DNA from: DATBLE01 sp046734335
GTDB taxonomy: Bacteria; Actinomycetota; Thermoleophilia; Gaiellales; Gaiellaceae
Reading direction: 5' to 3'
DNA: 64,000 bases
Assembly (NCBI GenBank): GCA_046734335.1
Contig: JBKPRA010000019.1
Coordinates: forward strand, 16,617 to 80,616
A program made the translations under genes and the position numbers. Positions within the stretch are counted from its first letter, which is position 1; every line of letters starts with the position of its first letter. Under the pieces are notes generated by a model. That model was not told the DNA's origin and did not search any database. It saw only the letters and a list, made by a program, of their open reading frames with translations. Positions 34,089 through 42,558 of this stretch are shown here, piece by piece.

Positions 34089-35327
34089 ATGAACCGAGAG
34101 GAGAGCGCACAGCGGATCGAGCGCGACATCGAGACGCTCTCCGGGTCCGACTACACGCTCACGGACGAGGCGATCCGGCGCTACGCCTACACGCAGGAGT
34201 ACCGGAACACGATCGCGTACTTCACGCGCGAGCTCGAGGCGCTGGGCTTCACAGTCGAGCAGGACCCGGTCGGCACGCTGTGCGCCCGCAACCGGCCGCA
34301 GGGCGAGCCGGTGTTCGGGATCGGCTCGCATTGCGATTCGAATCGGAACGGGGGCCGCTACGACGGGACGATGGGCGTGGTCACCGCGCTCGAGGTCTGC
34401 CGGCTGAACGCGGAGCTCGGGCTCGACCTGCCGCTGCAGCTGATCTCGTTCCTGGAGGAAGAGGGCTCCGGATTCGGACAGATGCTGCTCGGGAGCAGGA
34501 TCATCGCGCAGCGGGTCGACGAGGAAGATCTCCGCGAGCGGTTCCGCGCGATCGACGACGGGCGCAGCTTCTGGGACCACGCGGCCGAGGCGGGGTACGA
34601 GCCCCAGCGTTGGCGCGACTGCGCACACGTGCTCGACGACCTGACCGGCTGGATCGAGATGCACATCGAGCAGGCGCGCGTGCTGCAGGACACCGGCAAC
34701 CGCATCGGTCTGGTGACGGCGATCGCCGGATACGTGCACGCCGACGTCACGGTCACCGGCCGCGGCGACCACGCCGGGGCGACACCGATGGACCTCCGGC
34801 TCGACCCGACCCTCCCGCTCGCCGAGACCATCGCCGAGCTGGAGCGGCTCGCGGTGGCCGCGGGGCAGGGCACCGTCGGCACGGTCGGTGAGATCGAGGT
34901 CGACCCAGGCATCATCAACGCCGTCGCGGCCCAGCTGCGCTTCTCGCTCGACATCCGCGGACCGGTCGACGACGCCTACCGGGGGGTGGCACGCGACATC
35001 GCGGACTTTGCGGAGGAAGCCGCTCGGCGACGCGGGATGAGAGCGGAGTACCGCGAACGGCAGACCCTGCCGGCGACGCCGATGGACGAGCGGATCGTCT
35101 CTGCTCTCGAGGAGGCGGCAAAGGCGACCGGCGAGCCGTTCACGCGCATGCACTCGGGTGCGGCACACGACACGATGTGCGTCGCCGACCGCGTGCCGAC
35201 CGCGATGGTCTTCGTCCCCTGCAAGGACGGGATCAGCCACCACCCGGACGAGGACGCCGACCCGGCCGACGCGGCGCTGGCCGCCGAGATCATCCTGAAC
35301 GCCGTTCAGGCGCTCGCGCGAGCGTAG
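34089..35327 (+). CDS. M20-family Zn hydrolase (allantoate amidohydrolase type), copy 3
   Basis: A 412-residue amidohydrolase. GIGSHCDSNRNGGRYDGTMGVV, SFLEEEGSGFGQMLLGSRI, EMHIEQARVLQDTGNRIG and GDHAGATPMDLRLDP carry the metal ligands and bridging residues; HSGAAHDTMCVADRVPTAM holds the last site. The NGGRYDG segment is closest to allantoate amidohydrolases. Its last 22 bp overlap the convergent aconitase gene. Three paralogues within 17 kb point to several different ureido substrates. Confidence 0.9.
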   Translation: MNREESAQRIERDIETLSGSDYTLTDEAIRRYAYTQEYRNTIAYFTRELEALGFTVEQDPVGTLCARNRPQGEPVFGIGSHCDSNRNGGRYDGTMGVVTALEVCRLNAELGLDLPLQLISFLEEEGSGFGQMLLGSRIIAQRVDEEDLRERFRAIDDGRSFWDHAAEAGYEPQRWRDCAHVLDDLTGWIEMHIEQARVLQDTGNRIGLVTAIAGYVHADVTVTGRGDHAGATPMDLRLDPTLPLAETIAELERLAVAAGQGTVGTVGEIEVDPGIINAVAAQLRFSLDIRGPVDDAYRGVARDIADFAEEAARRRGMRAEYRERQTLPATPMDERIVSALEEAAKATGEPFTRMHSGAAHDTMCVADRVPTAMVFVPCKDGISHHPDEDADPADAALAAEIILNAVQALARA

Positions 35328-37219
35328 GCGATCAGGCCCCCGGCGAGCAGGATCGCGCGCTCGCGGGCACTCAGCTGGACGCTGAGCCGGAGTTTGCCGT
35401 GCGGCGTTACCGCCTCGACCTCGGTCGCACCGTTGCGCACGCCTTCGGCCAGCCCGTCGATCCGCCACTCGTCGCCCGGCTCGACGCGCGCGTCCTCGTC
35501 CGCGAGGACGAGCGGTGGGATCGCCTGCGCGATCAGGTTCGTGCGGTGGATGCGCGCGAAGCTCTTCGCGACGACCGCGCGGACACCGAGATGCAGCGCC
35601 GCGAACGCCGCCTGCTCACGGGAGGAGCCCTGACCGTAGTTGTGCCCGCCGACGATGATCCCGCCGCGCCACTCCTCGGCTCTTGCAGGGAACTCGGGGT
35701 CGAAGCGCCTGAACATGTGCCGGGCGCAGGCCGGAATGTTCGACCAGATCGCCAGGCCCAGCACTCCGTCGGGGGCCATGTCGCCGGTCGAGACGTCGTC
35801 GGGGACGACGATCAGCACCCGTCCCTCGACGGTATCGGGCACAGGCACGGGTGCCGGCGGCGGCACGATGTTCTTGCCTTTCACCAGTTCGATCCCGCGT
35901 CCGTCGGCCGGCGGCGCAACCATCTGCCGGTCGTCGAGGGCGGGTTCTCCGGCCGGCGGGTCGAACGTGGGCGGGTCCCCCAGCTCACGCGGGTCGGCGA
36001 TCTGGCCGCGGAGCGCCGTCGCCGCCGCAGTCGCCGGCGAGCAGAGGTAGACCCGGTCGCCGGGCGTGCCGCTCCGGCCGGGGAAGTTCCGGTTGAACGT
36101 CCGCACCGAGACGGCACCAGCGGCGGGCGCCTGTCCCATCCCGATGCACGGACCACAGGCCGGCTCCAGCATGCGGGCGCCGGCGCCGACGAGGTCCGAG
36201 TACACGCCCGCGCGCACGATCGTGTCGAGGATCTGGCGCGAGCCGGGCGTCACGGTCAGGTCGAGGTCGGCGTGCACCGTGCGCCTGCGCAGCACCCCCG
36301 CCACCGTGGCGAGATCCTCGAAGGACGAGTTGACCGAGCTGCCCACGCAGACCTGCTTCGTCGGCGTCCCGGCGGCCTCGCGCACCGGCACGACGTTGCC
36401 CGGCGACGACGGCAGCGCGATCAGCGGCTCGAGCTCCGAGAGATCGATCATCTCGGTCTCCTCGTAGAAGGCCCCCGGGTCCGCCGCCAGCTCGACGTAC
36501 TCGTCCTCCCGCGCCTGGCCGGTCAGCCAATCGCGCGTCCGTTCGTCGCTCGGGAAGATCCCCGTCGTCGCCCCCGTTTCCATGACCATGTTGCAGACGG
36601 TTCCACGGTCGGTGGCGCTCAGCGACGCGACGCCTTCGCCGTGGAACTCGAAGATGCGCCCGCGGCCGCCCCTCACGCCGCGCCGCCGGAGCAGCTCGAG
36701 CACGACGTCCTTCGACTGCACCCACGCTCCCAGCCCGCCGCGCAGCTCGACGCCCACGATGACCGGTCGCTCGACCACATACGGACGACCGGCCATCGCC
36801 ACCGCCACCTCGGTCGCCCCTGCTCCGATCGCGAGCATGCCGAGCGCACCTGCCATGGTCGTGTGGCTGTCCGCGCCGACCAGAACCCACCCCGGCCGCG
36901 CGAACCGCTCGAGGTGGAGGTAGTGCGCGATCCCGTTGCCGGGGCGTGAGTAGAGCGCCCCGTATCGCGCAGCCCAGCTGCGCAGGTACGCGTGGTCCTC
37001 GGGGTTCTTGTCGTCGAACTGGAGCACGTTGTGGTCCACGTACGACACCGTCGGCACGGCCACGCGGTCGAGGCCCAGCTGCTCGAACTGGAGGCAGGCC
37101 ATGGTGCCCGTGGCGTCCTCGAGCAGGACCTGGTCGACGCGGAGCTCGATCTCCTCGTCCGAGCCGTCGACCAGGTGCTCGGAGATGATCTTCTCCGTGA
37201 GCGTCTGGGGCCCCGCCAC
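35306..37219 (-). CDS. Aconitase-family hydratase, single-chain (Aquifex-type)
   Basis: A 637-residue iron-sulfur hydratase with large and small domains fused. WVLVGADSHTTMAGALGMLAIGAG, QVCVGSSVNSSFEDLA and EPACGPCIGMGQAP (cluster Cys residues) lie in the large domain, and IIVGGHNYGQGSSREQAA with FARIHRTNLIAQAIPPL in the swivel domain. Length and order fit the short aconitase form (TIGR01342-like). It isomerises citrate, or a related tricarboxylate such as methylcitrate or homocitrate. GTG 37219 follows TAGGCT by 6 nt. Confidence 0.88.
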   Translation of the reverse strand: MAGPQTLTEKIISEHLVDGSDEEIELRVDQVLLEDATGTMACLQFEQLGLDRVAVPTVSYVDHNVLQFDDKNPEDHAYLRSWAARYGALYSRPGNGIAHYLHLERFARPGWVLVGADSHTTMAGALGMLAIGAGATEVAVAMAGRPYVVERPVIVGVELRGGLGAWVQSKDVVLELLRRRGVRGGRGRIFEFHGEGVASLSATDRGTVCNMVMETGATTGIFPSDERTRDWLTGQAREDEYVELAADPGAFYEETEMIDLSELEPLIALPSSPGNVVPVREAAGTPTKQVCVGSSVNSSFEDLATVAGVLRRRTVHADLDLTVTPGSRQILDTIVRAGVYSDLVGAGARMLEPACGPCIGMGQAPAAGAVSVRTFNRNFPGRSGTPGDRVYLCSPATAAATALRGQIADPRELGDPPTFDPPAGEPALDDRQMVAPPADGRGIELVKGKNIVPPPAPVPVPDTVEGRVLIVVPDDVSTGDMAPDGVLGLAIWSNIPACARHMFRRFDPEFPARAEEWRGGIIVGGHNYGQGSSREQAAFAALHLGVRAVVAKSFARIHRTNLIAQAIPPLVLADEDARVEPGDEWRIDGLAEGVRNGATEVEAVTPHGKLRLSVQLSARERAILLAGGLIAYARASA

Positions 37220-37225
37220 CGGAAG

Positions 37226-37231
37226 AGCCTA
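37226..37231 (-). promoter_or_regulatory. Leaderless-type -10 box TAGGCT
   Basis: TAGGCT ends 6 nt before GTG 37219 of the aconitase gene. Confidence 0.5.
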
Positions 37232-37235
37232 GTCC

Positions 37236-38108
37236 TTGGGAGCCGTCCTCTTCGCGGCGCTCGCCGGCGTGCTCTTTGGAGCCTTCGCGGTCGTCATCCG
37301 CCAGGGCCTGCAGCGCGGCGGCGACCCCGAGCTCGGAGCCGTCGTCGTCACCGGGATCGGCACCGCGGTGTCGGCTCTTCTCGCGATCCCGTCGGTGGCA
37401 GCCGGCGATGTGCACGCGGGCGACCTCTGGCCCTTCCTGCTGATCGGGGCCCTGGTGCCCGGTGCGACGCAGATCCTCTTCATCGTCGCGATCCGCGACA
37501 TCGGCCCCTCGCGGGTCTCGATCCTGATCGGCACCGCTCCGCTGATGTCGGTGGCGATCGCGCTCGTGTTCCTGGACGAGCCGTTTCAGCCGCTACTCGT
37601 CGTCGGCACCGTGCTCGTTGTCGCGGGCGGAGCCGCACTCGCCCGCGAGCGGGCGCGGCCGGAGCACTTCCGGGCGTTCGGCGTCGTCCTGGCCCTTATC
37701 TGCGCCGCACTTTTCGCAGTGCGCGACAACGTCGCCCGCTGGGCCGCCCGCGACACCCACCCACCGGCGCTGGCCGCAACGACCGCGGCGCTGCTCGGCT
37801 CGTTCCTCGTCGTCCTCGCCTGGGTGCTGATCCGGCGCCGTGCGTCGTTCCGCCACCATCTGCGGGCCGCGCTGCCAGCCTTCGCGCTCGCGGGGGTGAT
37901 CCTCGGGCTCGCCTACTCCAGCCTGCTGGAGGCCTTCGACCGCGGCCGGGTGTCGATCGTCGCTCCGCTGAACGCCACGCAGTCGCTTTGGGCGGTGTTC
38001 TTCGCAGCGCTGCTGATCGGACGGCACAGCGAGCGCATCGGCCCTCGACTCGTCGCCGCCGGCGTGCTCGTCGTCGCCGGCAGCGCCATCATCGGGATCG
38101 TGCGCTGA
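37236..38108 (+). CDS. EamA/DMT-family transporter
   Basis: A 290-residue membrane protein with ten hydrophobic segments in two repeats. The EamA repeats end with ISLxxxE-type patterns, seen as ALVFLDEPFQPLLVVGTVLVVAGG and FFAALLIGRHSERIGPRLVAAGVLVVAG. It probably exports a metabolite or amino acid. The start is TTG 37236, or GTG near 37269. It overlaps the convergent dehydrogenase gene by 20 bp. Confidence 0.85.
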   Translation: MGAVLFAALAGVLFGAFAVVIRQGLQRGGDPELGAVVVTGIGTAVSALLAIPSVAAGDVHAGDLWPFLLIGALVPGATQILFIVAIRDIGPSRVSILIGTAPLMSVAIALVFLDEPFQPLLVVGTVLVVAGGAALARERARPEHFRAFGVVLALICAALFAVRDNVARWAARDTHPPALAATTAALLGSFLVVLAWVLIRRRASFRHHLRAALPAFALAGVILGLAYSSLLEAFDRGRVSIVAPLNATQSLWAVFFAALLIGRHSERIGPRLVAAGVLVVAGSAIIGIVR

Positions 38109-39150
38109 GCTCGGCTGCGCGGGCGGCGACCGCCTCGCCGACCTCTGCCGTCGACGCGTCCCCACCGACGTCCCGCGTGCGCGGCCCGTCGCGACAGACG
38201 TCCTCGAGCGCAGCCATCAGCGTGCGGGCGGCTTCGGGCTCACCAAGGTGCTCGAGCATCAGCGTCGCGCTCCAGATCGCGCCCGCAGGGTTCCCGATCC
38301 CTTCCCCGGCGATGTCAGGCGCCGACCCGTGCACCGGCTCGAACAGACCGGGCAGGTCTGTACCCGGAGCGATGTTCGCGCTCGCGGCCATGCCCATGCC
38401 GCCCTGGATCGCGGCTGCGAGGTCGGTGAGGATATCGCCGAACAGGTTCGAAGCGACGACCACGTCGAGACTGCCCGGGTCGCGCACCATCCGCGCGGCG
38501 AGCGCGTCGACCAGAACACGCTCGTAGCGGACGTCCGGGAAGCCCTCGGCGACCTCCTCGGCGACCTCGTCCCAGAGCACGTACCCGAAGCGCGACGCAT
38601 TCGACTTGGTCGCGCTGGTGACCACGCCGCGTCGTTCTTCTGCGAGCTCGAAGCCGAGGCGGAGGACCCGCTCCACGCCCGTCCGGGTGAAGACGCTCGT
38701 CTCGATGCCGACCTCGGAGGTCAGCCCCTGGTGAGCACGACCGCCGACGCCCGAGTACTCGCCCTCGGTGTTCTCGCGGAGAAAGAGCATGTCGACGTCC
38801 GCGGGCCCGCGACCTGCCAGCGGGCCCGGGATGCCTTCTAGGAGCCGCACCGGGCGCAGGTTGGCCCACAGGTCGAGCCGCTGCCTCAGCTCGAGGATCA
38901 ACCCCCAGAGCGAGACGTGGTCGGGGACGGACGGATCTCCGACGGCGCCCATCAGCACCGCGGCGTGACCGTCGAGGGCCTCGCGCCAGTCCGCCGGCAT
39001 CATCACGCCGTGCTCGTGCCAGTGGGCGGATCCCCAGGCGAGCTCCATCCACTCGATGCCGAGGCCGAGGGCGTCGACCGCCCGCCGCGCCTCCGCGATC
39101 ACCTCCGGCCCGACCCCGTCGCCGGGAAGGAGCGCGACCCGGTGGCTCAT
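38089..39150 (-). CDS. Isocitrate/isopropylmalate dehydrogenase-family enzyme (tartrate/D-malate dehydrogenase-like)
   Basis: A 353-residue NAD-dependent decarboxylating dehydrogenase. LLPGDGVGPEVIAEARR, HVSLWGLILELRQRLDLWANLRPVRLL, FLRENTEGEYSGVGGR, VTSATKSNASRF and NLFGDILTDLAAAIQGGMG are family signatures. The PDHVSLW segment is closest to tartrate dehydrogenase/decarboxylase and D-malate dehydrogenase rather than LeuB. Its ATG lies in the 3' arm of a strong hairpin (39145-39170), and no Shine-Dalgarno is visible, suggesting folding-controlled translation. It is downstream of the hydantoinase operon. Confidence 0.87.
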   Translation of the reverse strand: MSHRVALLPGDGVGPEVIAEARRAVDALGLGIEWMELAWGSAHWHEHGVMMPADWREALDGHAAVLMGAVGDPSVPDHVSLWGLILELRQRLDLWANLRPVRLLEGIPGPLAGRGPADVDMLFLRENTEGEYSGVGGRAHQGLTSEVGIETSVFTRTGVERVLRLGFELAEERRGVVTSATKSNASRFGYVLWDEVAEEVAEGFPDVRYERVLVDALAARMVRDPGSLDVVVASNLFGDILTDLAAAIQGGMGMAASANIAPGTDLPGLFEPVHGSAPDIAGEGIGNPAGAIWSATLMLEHLGEPEAARTLMAALEDVCRDGPRTRDVGGDASTAEVGEAVAARAAELSARSR

Positions 39151-39170
39151 AGGCCGACAGGCCTATGAGC
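39145..39170 (-). promoter_or_regulatory. Hairpin enclosing the start codon of the dehydrogenase gene
   Basis: Perfect 11-base arms GCTCATAGGCC (39145-39155) and GGCCTATGAGC (39160-39170) with a 4-nt loop. On the minus-strand mRNA the ATG at 39150 is inside the stem, so it could block initiation or act as an upstream terminator. Confidence 0.55.
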
Positions 39171-39184
39171 GGGGAGGGGTCCGA

Positions 39185-39204
39185 GGGGAACCGGGAGGTT
39201 CCCC
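39185..39204. repeat. Palindromic element GGGGAACC-N4-GGTTCCCC
   Basis: Perfect 8-base arms. It is the shorter of two adjacent copies of a GGGG-TCCG-N-GGGGAACC type palindrome between the isochorismatase-type and dehydrogenase genes. Confidence 0.55.
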
Positions 39205-39233
39205 GGCGGGATCGGCCTCTGGAAGAAGGGGGT

Positions 39234-39262
39234 CCGTGGGGGAAACATGGTTTCCCCCACGG
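39234..39262. repeat. Palindromic element with GGGGGAAAC/GTTTCCCCC arms
   Basis: Perfect 13-base arms (39234-39246 and 39250-39262) around ATG. The flanking GAAGGGGG and arm core recur at 63636-63662, so this is a dispersed intergenic repeat. It may act as a bidirectional terminator. Confidence 0.6.
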
Positions 39263-39286
39263 GAGCGAGCCCAAGGCCAGCGACGG

Positions 39287-39940
39287 TCACACCGCCGCGC
39301 CGACTGTCCCCCGCACGCTCTCGACGTAGTCGAGGACGTCGTCGAGCGGGACGACGTCGGCGTACTTGGCGTCGATGTCGAACAGGTTGGCCTCGTGCGG
39401 CGCCTGCGCGCGATCGCCCACGCACTCGCGCGGAACGAGCGTCGGGTAGCCGTACTGGAGCAGGTCGATCGCGGTGGCCCGGACGCAGCCGCTCGTGGTC
39501 GCGCCGCACAGGATCACCGAGTCGACGTTCTGGGAGACCAGGATCGCCGGCAGGTTCGTCCCGAAGAACGCGGACGCGCCCTTCTTGAGCACGATCGTCT
39601 CGTCCGTTCTCGGCTCCAGGCGAGGATCGATCTCCACCCACCGACCGCCGATCTGCAGGTCGCCGAGCGACGGCACCTTCTGGAGCCAGAGACCACCGTC
39701 CTTCAGGCTCGGCTCGTAGCCGATGGTGGTGAAGATCACGGGCAAGCCTCGTGCCCGCACCGCGTCGAGCAGCCGCCTGGTCGCCTCGACCTCGGCGCTC
39801 ATGTCCGCGCCGAGCGTGCACTCCGGGTCGGTGAACCCGCAGCTGAAGTCGACGACGAGGACCGCAGGGCGCGACCCGAGCGTCACCCGCTGCCCGAGCC
39901 GCGCGGCCGCGTAGACCTCGCGTGCCTGCTCGTCGCTCAC
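39287..39940 (-). CDS. Isochorismatase-family cysteine hydrolase (N-carbamoylsarcosine-amidase-like)
   Basis: A 217-residue amidohydrolase. The catalytic Asp is in AVLVVDFSCGFTDPE, the Lys in VLKKGASAFFGTNL and the Cys in CGATTSGCVRATAIDLLQYG. This set is typical of N-carbamoylsarcosine amidase and related enzymes that hydrolyse ureido groups or amides. ATG 39940 overlaps the dihydropyrimidinase stop by 4 bp, so it is predicted to act on the N-carbamoyl product of that enzyme. Confidence 0.9.
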   Translation of the reverse strand: MSDEQAREVYAAARLGQRVTLGSRPAVLVVDFSCGFTDPECTLGADMSAEVEATRRLLDAVRARGLPVIFTTIGYEPSLKDGGLWLQKVPSLGDLQIGGRWVEIDPRLEPRTDETIVLKKGASAFFGTNLPAILVSQNVDSVILCGATTSGCVRATAIDLLQYGYPTLVPRECVGDRAQAPHEANLFDIDAKYADVVPLDDVLDYVESVRGTVGAAV

Positions 39941-41352
39941 GCAGGAACCTTCTCGGCCGACCCGAGCTGCTCGCCGACCCGCGCCCGCTTGACGAACTGG
40001 CCCGTGCCGGGCTCGGCAACGAGCTCGTCGTTCTCGACGATCACCTGGCCGCGGACGAGCACCACCTGCGGAGCGCCGGTCACCTTCGTCCCCTCGAACA
40101 GGTTGTAGTTGACGTTCGAGTGGTGGCTTTCGGCCGAGATGGTCAGTGACTTCTCGGGATCCCAGACGACCAGGTCGGCGTCGCTGCCGACGGCGATCGT
40201 GCCCTTGCGCGGGTAGAGCCCGAAGCGCTTGGCCACGTTCGTGGAGGTGAGCTCGACGAAGCGGTTCATCGAAATCCGGCCGGTGCGGACGCCGAACTCG
40301 TGCAGCATGTGCAGTCGGTTCTCGATGCCCGGCCCGCCGTTCGGGACCACCTGGAAGTCGCGGCCGTTGATGCCCTTCTGGTCGGGCCAGTTGAACGGAC
40401 AGTGGTCGGTCGAGACGACGGAGAGCACGTCATTCTGGAGCGCCTTCCAGAGGTGCTCCTGGTGCTCCTTCGGCCGCGGCGGCGGCGTGTAGATGTATTT
40501 CGCCCCCTCCCAGTCCGGTTTCTCGAGCGCGGTGTCGTCCACGAACAGGTACTGGGTACAGGTCTCGCCCCAGACGTCCCAGCCCTTCTCCCGGGCGAGC
40601 TGGATCGGCTCGACCGCCGGCTGGCAGGAGACGTGGACGACGTAGAGGGCGGCGTTCGCCACGCGCGCGAGCTGGACGGCACGGTTGGTCGCCTCTGCCT
40701 CGGTCTCCATCGGCCGCGTGCGCGCGTGCCAGATCGGGTCGCTCTTGCCCTCGGCGACCGCCTCCTTGACGATCACATCGATCGCGTCGCCGTTCTCGGC
40801 GTGCACCATCACGAGCCCGCCGGTCTCGTTCGCGACCTGCATGGTCTTGAAGAGCGTCTCGTCGTCGACCATGACGGCGCCCTTGTAGGCCATGAAGAGC
40901 TTGTAGGAGGTGATCCCTTCGTCGGGCAGCTTGGCCAGCGCCTCGAGCCCGCCGCCGCCCTCGAGGTCGGTGACGCCGATGTGGAAGCCGACGTCGATCA
41001 CCGGCTTGCAGCGCTCGATCTTCTCGAAGTAGTTCTCGAGCGCCTGCGGGAACGGCGTTCCCGGCGCCTGCATGCAGAAGTCGACGAGCGAGGTCGTGCC
41101 GCCGAAAGCGGCCGACGTCGTGCCCGACGTGAAGTCGTCGCAGGTCGTGGTGCCGCCGAAGAACATCTCGATGTGCGTGTGCGGGTCGATGGCCCCCGGG
41201 ATCACGTACTTGCCGGCGGCGTCGATCAGCTTGTCGGCCTCGATGTCGAGGGACTGGCCGATCATGGTCACGGTGCCGTTCTCGGCGTAGATGTCCCCGA
41301 CGTAGTCGTCGGACGCGGTCACGATGCGCCCGCCCTTGATCAGCACGGACAT
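39937..41352 (-). CDS. hydA: Dihydropyrimidinase / D-hydantoinase
   Basis: A 471-residue binuclear zinc cyclic amidohydrolase that opens dihydropyrimidine and hydantoin rings. Metal ligands are visible in IDPHTHIEMFFGG, the carboxylated Lys in ITSYKLFMAYKG, and further sites in MVHAENGDAIDV, YVVHVSCQPAVEP and SVVSTDHCPFNW. Length and all motifs are normal. A TTGTATACAA palindrome lies 32 bp before its ATG, inside the end of the amidase gene, and could control it. Operon order: 54-residue protein, amidase, hydA, isochorismatase-type hydrolase. Confidence 0.95.
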   Translation of the reverse strand: MSVLIKGGRIVTASDDYVGDIYAENGTVTMIGQSLDIEADKLIDAAGKYVIPGAIDPHTHIEMFFGGTTTCDDFTSGTTSAAFGGTTSLVDFCMQAPGTPFPQALENYFEKIERCKPVIDVGFHIGVTDLEGGGGLEALAKLPDEGITSYKLFMAYKGAVMVDDETLFKTMQVANETGGLVMVHAENGDAIDVIVKEAVAEGKSDPIWHARTRPMETEAEATNRAVQLARVANAALYVVHVSCQPAVEPIQLAREKGWDVWGETCTQYLFVDDTALEKPDWEGAKYIYTPPPRPKEHQEHLWKALQNDVLSVVSTDHCPFNWPDQKGINGRDFQVVPNGGPGIENRLHMLHEFGVRTGRISMNRFVELTSTNVAKRFGLYPRKGTIAVGSDADLVVWDPEKSLTISAESHHSNVNYNLFEGTKVTGAPQVVLVRGQVIVENDELVAEPGTGQFVKRARVGEQLGSAEKVPA

Positions 41353-41367
41353 GCGGTCTTCCCCCTT

Positions 41368-42558
41368 CTATTCGGCGCTGTCGGTTGTATACAAGACCTC
41401 TCCCGAAGCGACGTCAACCGGCCTGCGCTCGTGCCAGTCGGTCGCCTGCTGGAAGACGTGCGCGGCGGCCAGGGTGAGCCCGTCCTCGCCTGGTCGGCCC
41501 GTCAACGACAGTCCGACCGGGAGGCCATCGACGAAGCCGCAGGGCACTACGGTGACCGGCAACCCGAGGAGCGACGCGGGCGAGTTGTACGGCATGAGCA
41601 GCAGCCGGTAGTCGGACGGAATCGCGTCGAGCCGCGGTGCGAGGATCGGCATGGCCGGCGCGACGAGCAGATCGAAGCCGCCGAGGTCCTGCTCCCAGAT
41701 CGACCGTGTCCAGCTTCGGGCCCGGCGCCCGGTCAGGTAGGCCGTCGACGGTAGAAGCAGACCCGCGAGCAGGCGCGCCCGGACGTCCGCGCCGTAGTCG
41801 GCCAGGCGCGTGCGCAGCCAACCGAGGTGGGCGGCAGCCGCCTCGGGGAGCATGACGAGCTGGGTGATGGTCGCGATCTCGTCGAGCAGCGGCAACTCGA
41901 CCGGCTCATGCTTCCCCGGCAGCGATCGGACAGCTTCCTCGCAGGCGGCCGCGACGTCGGGGTCGGCCTCCTCGAAGAGCCTGGTGACGATGCCGACCCG
42001 CCGGACGGCGCCCGAGGGCTCGAGGGGCCGGCCGGCCATGATCTCCACCGCCACGCGGCACGCCTCGGCAGTTGGCGCCAGCGGTCCGACGGCATCGAGG
42101 GTCCACGCCACCGGGACGACGCCCTCCGTCGGAACGAGCCCCACGGTCGGCCTGTGACCGGTGACCCCGCAAAAGGCGGCCGGGATCCGAATCGAGCCGG
42201 CCGTGTCGGTGCCGAGCGCAATGTCGACGAGGCCGGCGGCGACGGCGGCGCCGCTGCCGCCGCTCGAGCCTCCGGTCGTGCGCTCGAGGTCCCACGGGTT
42301 TCGGGCCGGGCCGAAGTGCGGACTGTTCGTGAGCGCGCCGAACGCGAACTCATGCGTATTCAACTTCCCGACGATCGCCGCGCCGGCCGCGCGCAGACGG
42401 GCGACGCATTCGGCGTCGCTCTCCGGCACGTGGTCGAGGACCCTCGACGCCGCGGTCGTCGGCATGCCCGCGACGTCGATCACGTCCTTCACTGCGACGC
42501 GCCAGTCGCCCTCGGCCTCCTCCCGGTGGAGGAAGGCGTTGTACGGGTCGAGCGTCAC
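41368..42558 (-). CDS. Amidase signature family protein (AtzE/GatA-like)
   Basis: A 396-residue amidase. The Ser-cisSer-Lys triad is seen in WRVAVKDVIDVAGMP (Lys), TTGGSSGGSGAAVAAG (cis-Ser) and LGTDTAGSIRIPAAFCG (nucleophile Ser). GTG 42558 overlaps the TGA of a 54-codon gene (GTGA). This arrangement is known for atzG-atzE, where a small GatC-like subunit binds the amidase. It is predicted to deamidate a ureido or amide intermediate of ring catabolism. Confidence 0.92.
   Translation of the reverse strand: MTLDPYNAFLHREEAEGDWRVAVKDVIDVAGMPTTAASRVLDHVPESDAECVARLRAAGAAIVGKLNTHEFAFGALTNSPHFGPARNPWDLERTTGGSSGGSGAAVAAGLVDIALGTDTAGSIRIPAAFCGVTGHRPTVGLVPTEGVVPVAWTLDAVGPLAPTAEACRVAVEIMAGRPLEPSGAVRRVGIVTRLFEEADPDVAAACEEAVRSLPGKHEPVELPLLDEIATITQLVMLPEAAAAHLGWLRTRLADYGADVRARLLAGLLLPSTAYLTGRRARSWTRSIWEQDLGGFDLLVAPAMPILAPRLDAIPSDYRLLLMPYNSPASLLGLPVTVVPCGFVDGLPVGLSLTGRPGEDGLTLAAAHVFQQATDWHERRPVDVASGEVLYTTDSAE
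41385..41394. promoter_or_regulatory. Candidate GntR/FCD-type operator TTGTATACAA
   Basis: A perfect 10-base palindrome upstream of hydA, within the 3' end of the amidase gene. TTGCATACAA upstream of the polysaccharide deacetylase (62620-62629) differs by one base. The cognate regulator is not identified. Confidence 0.45.
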
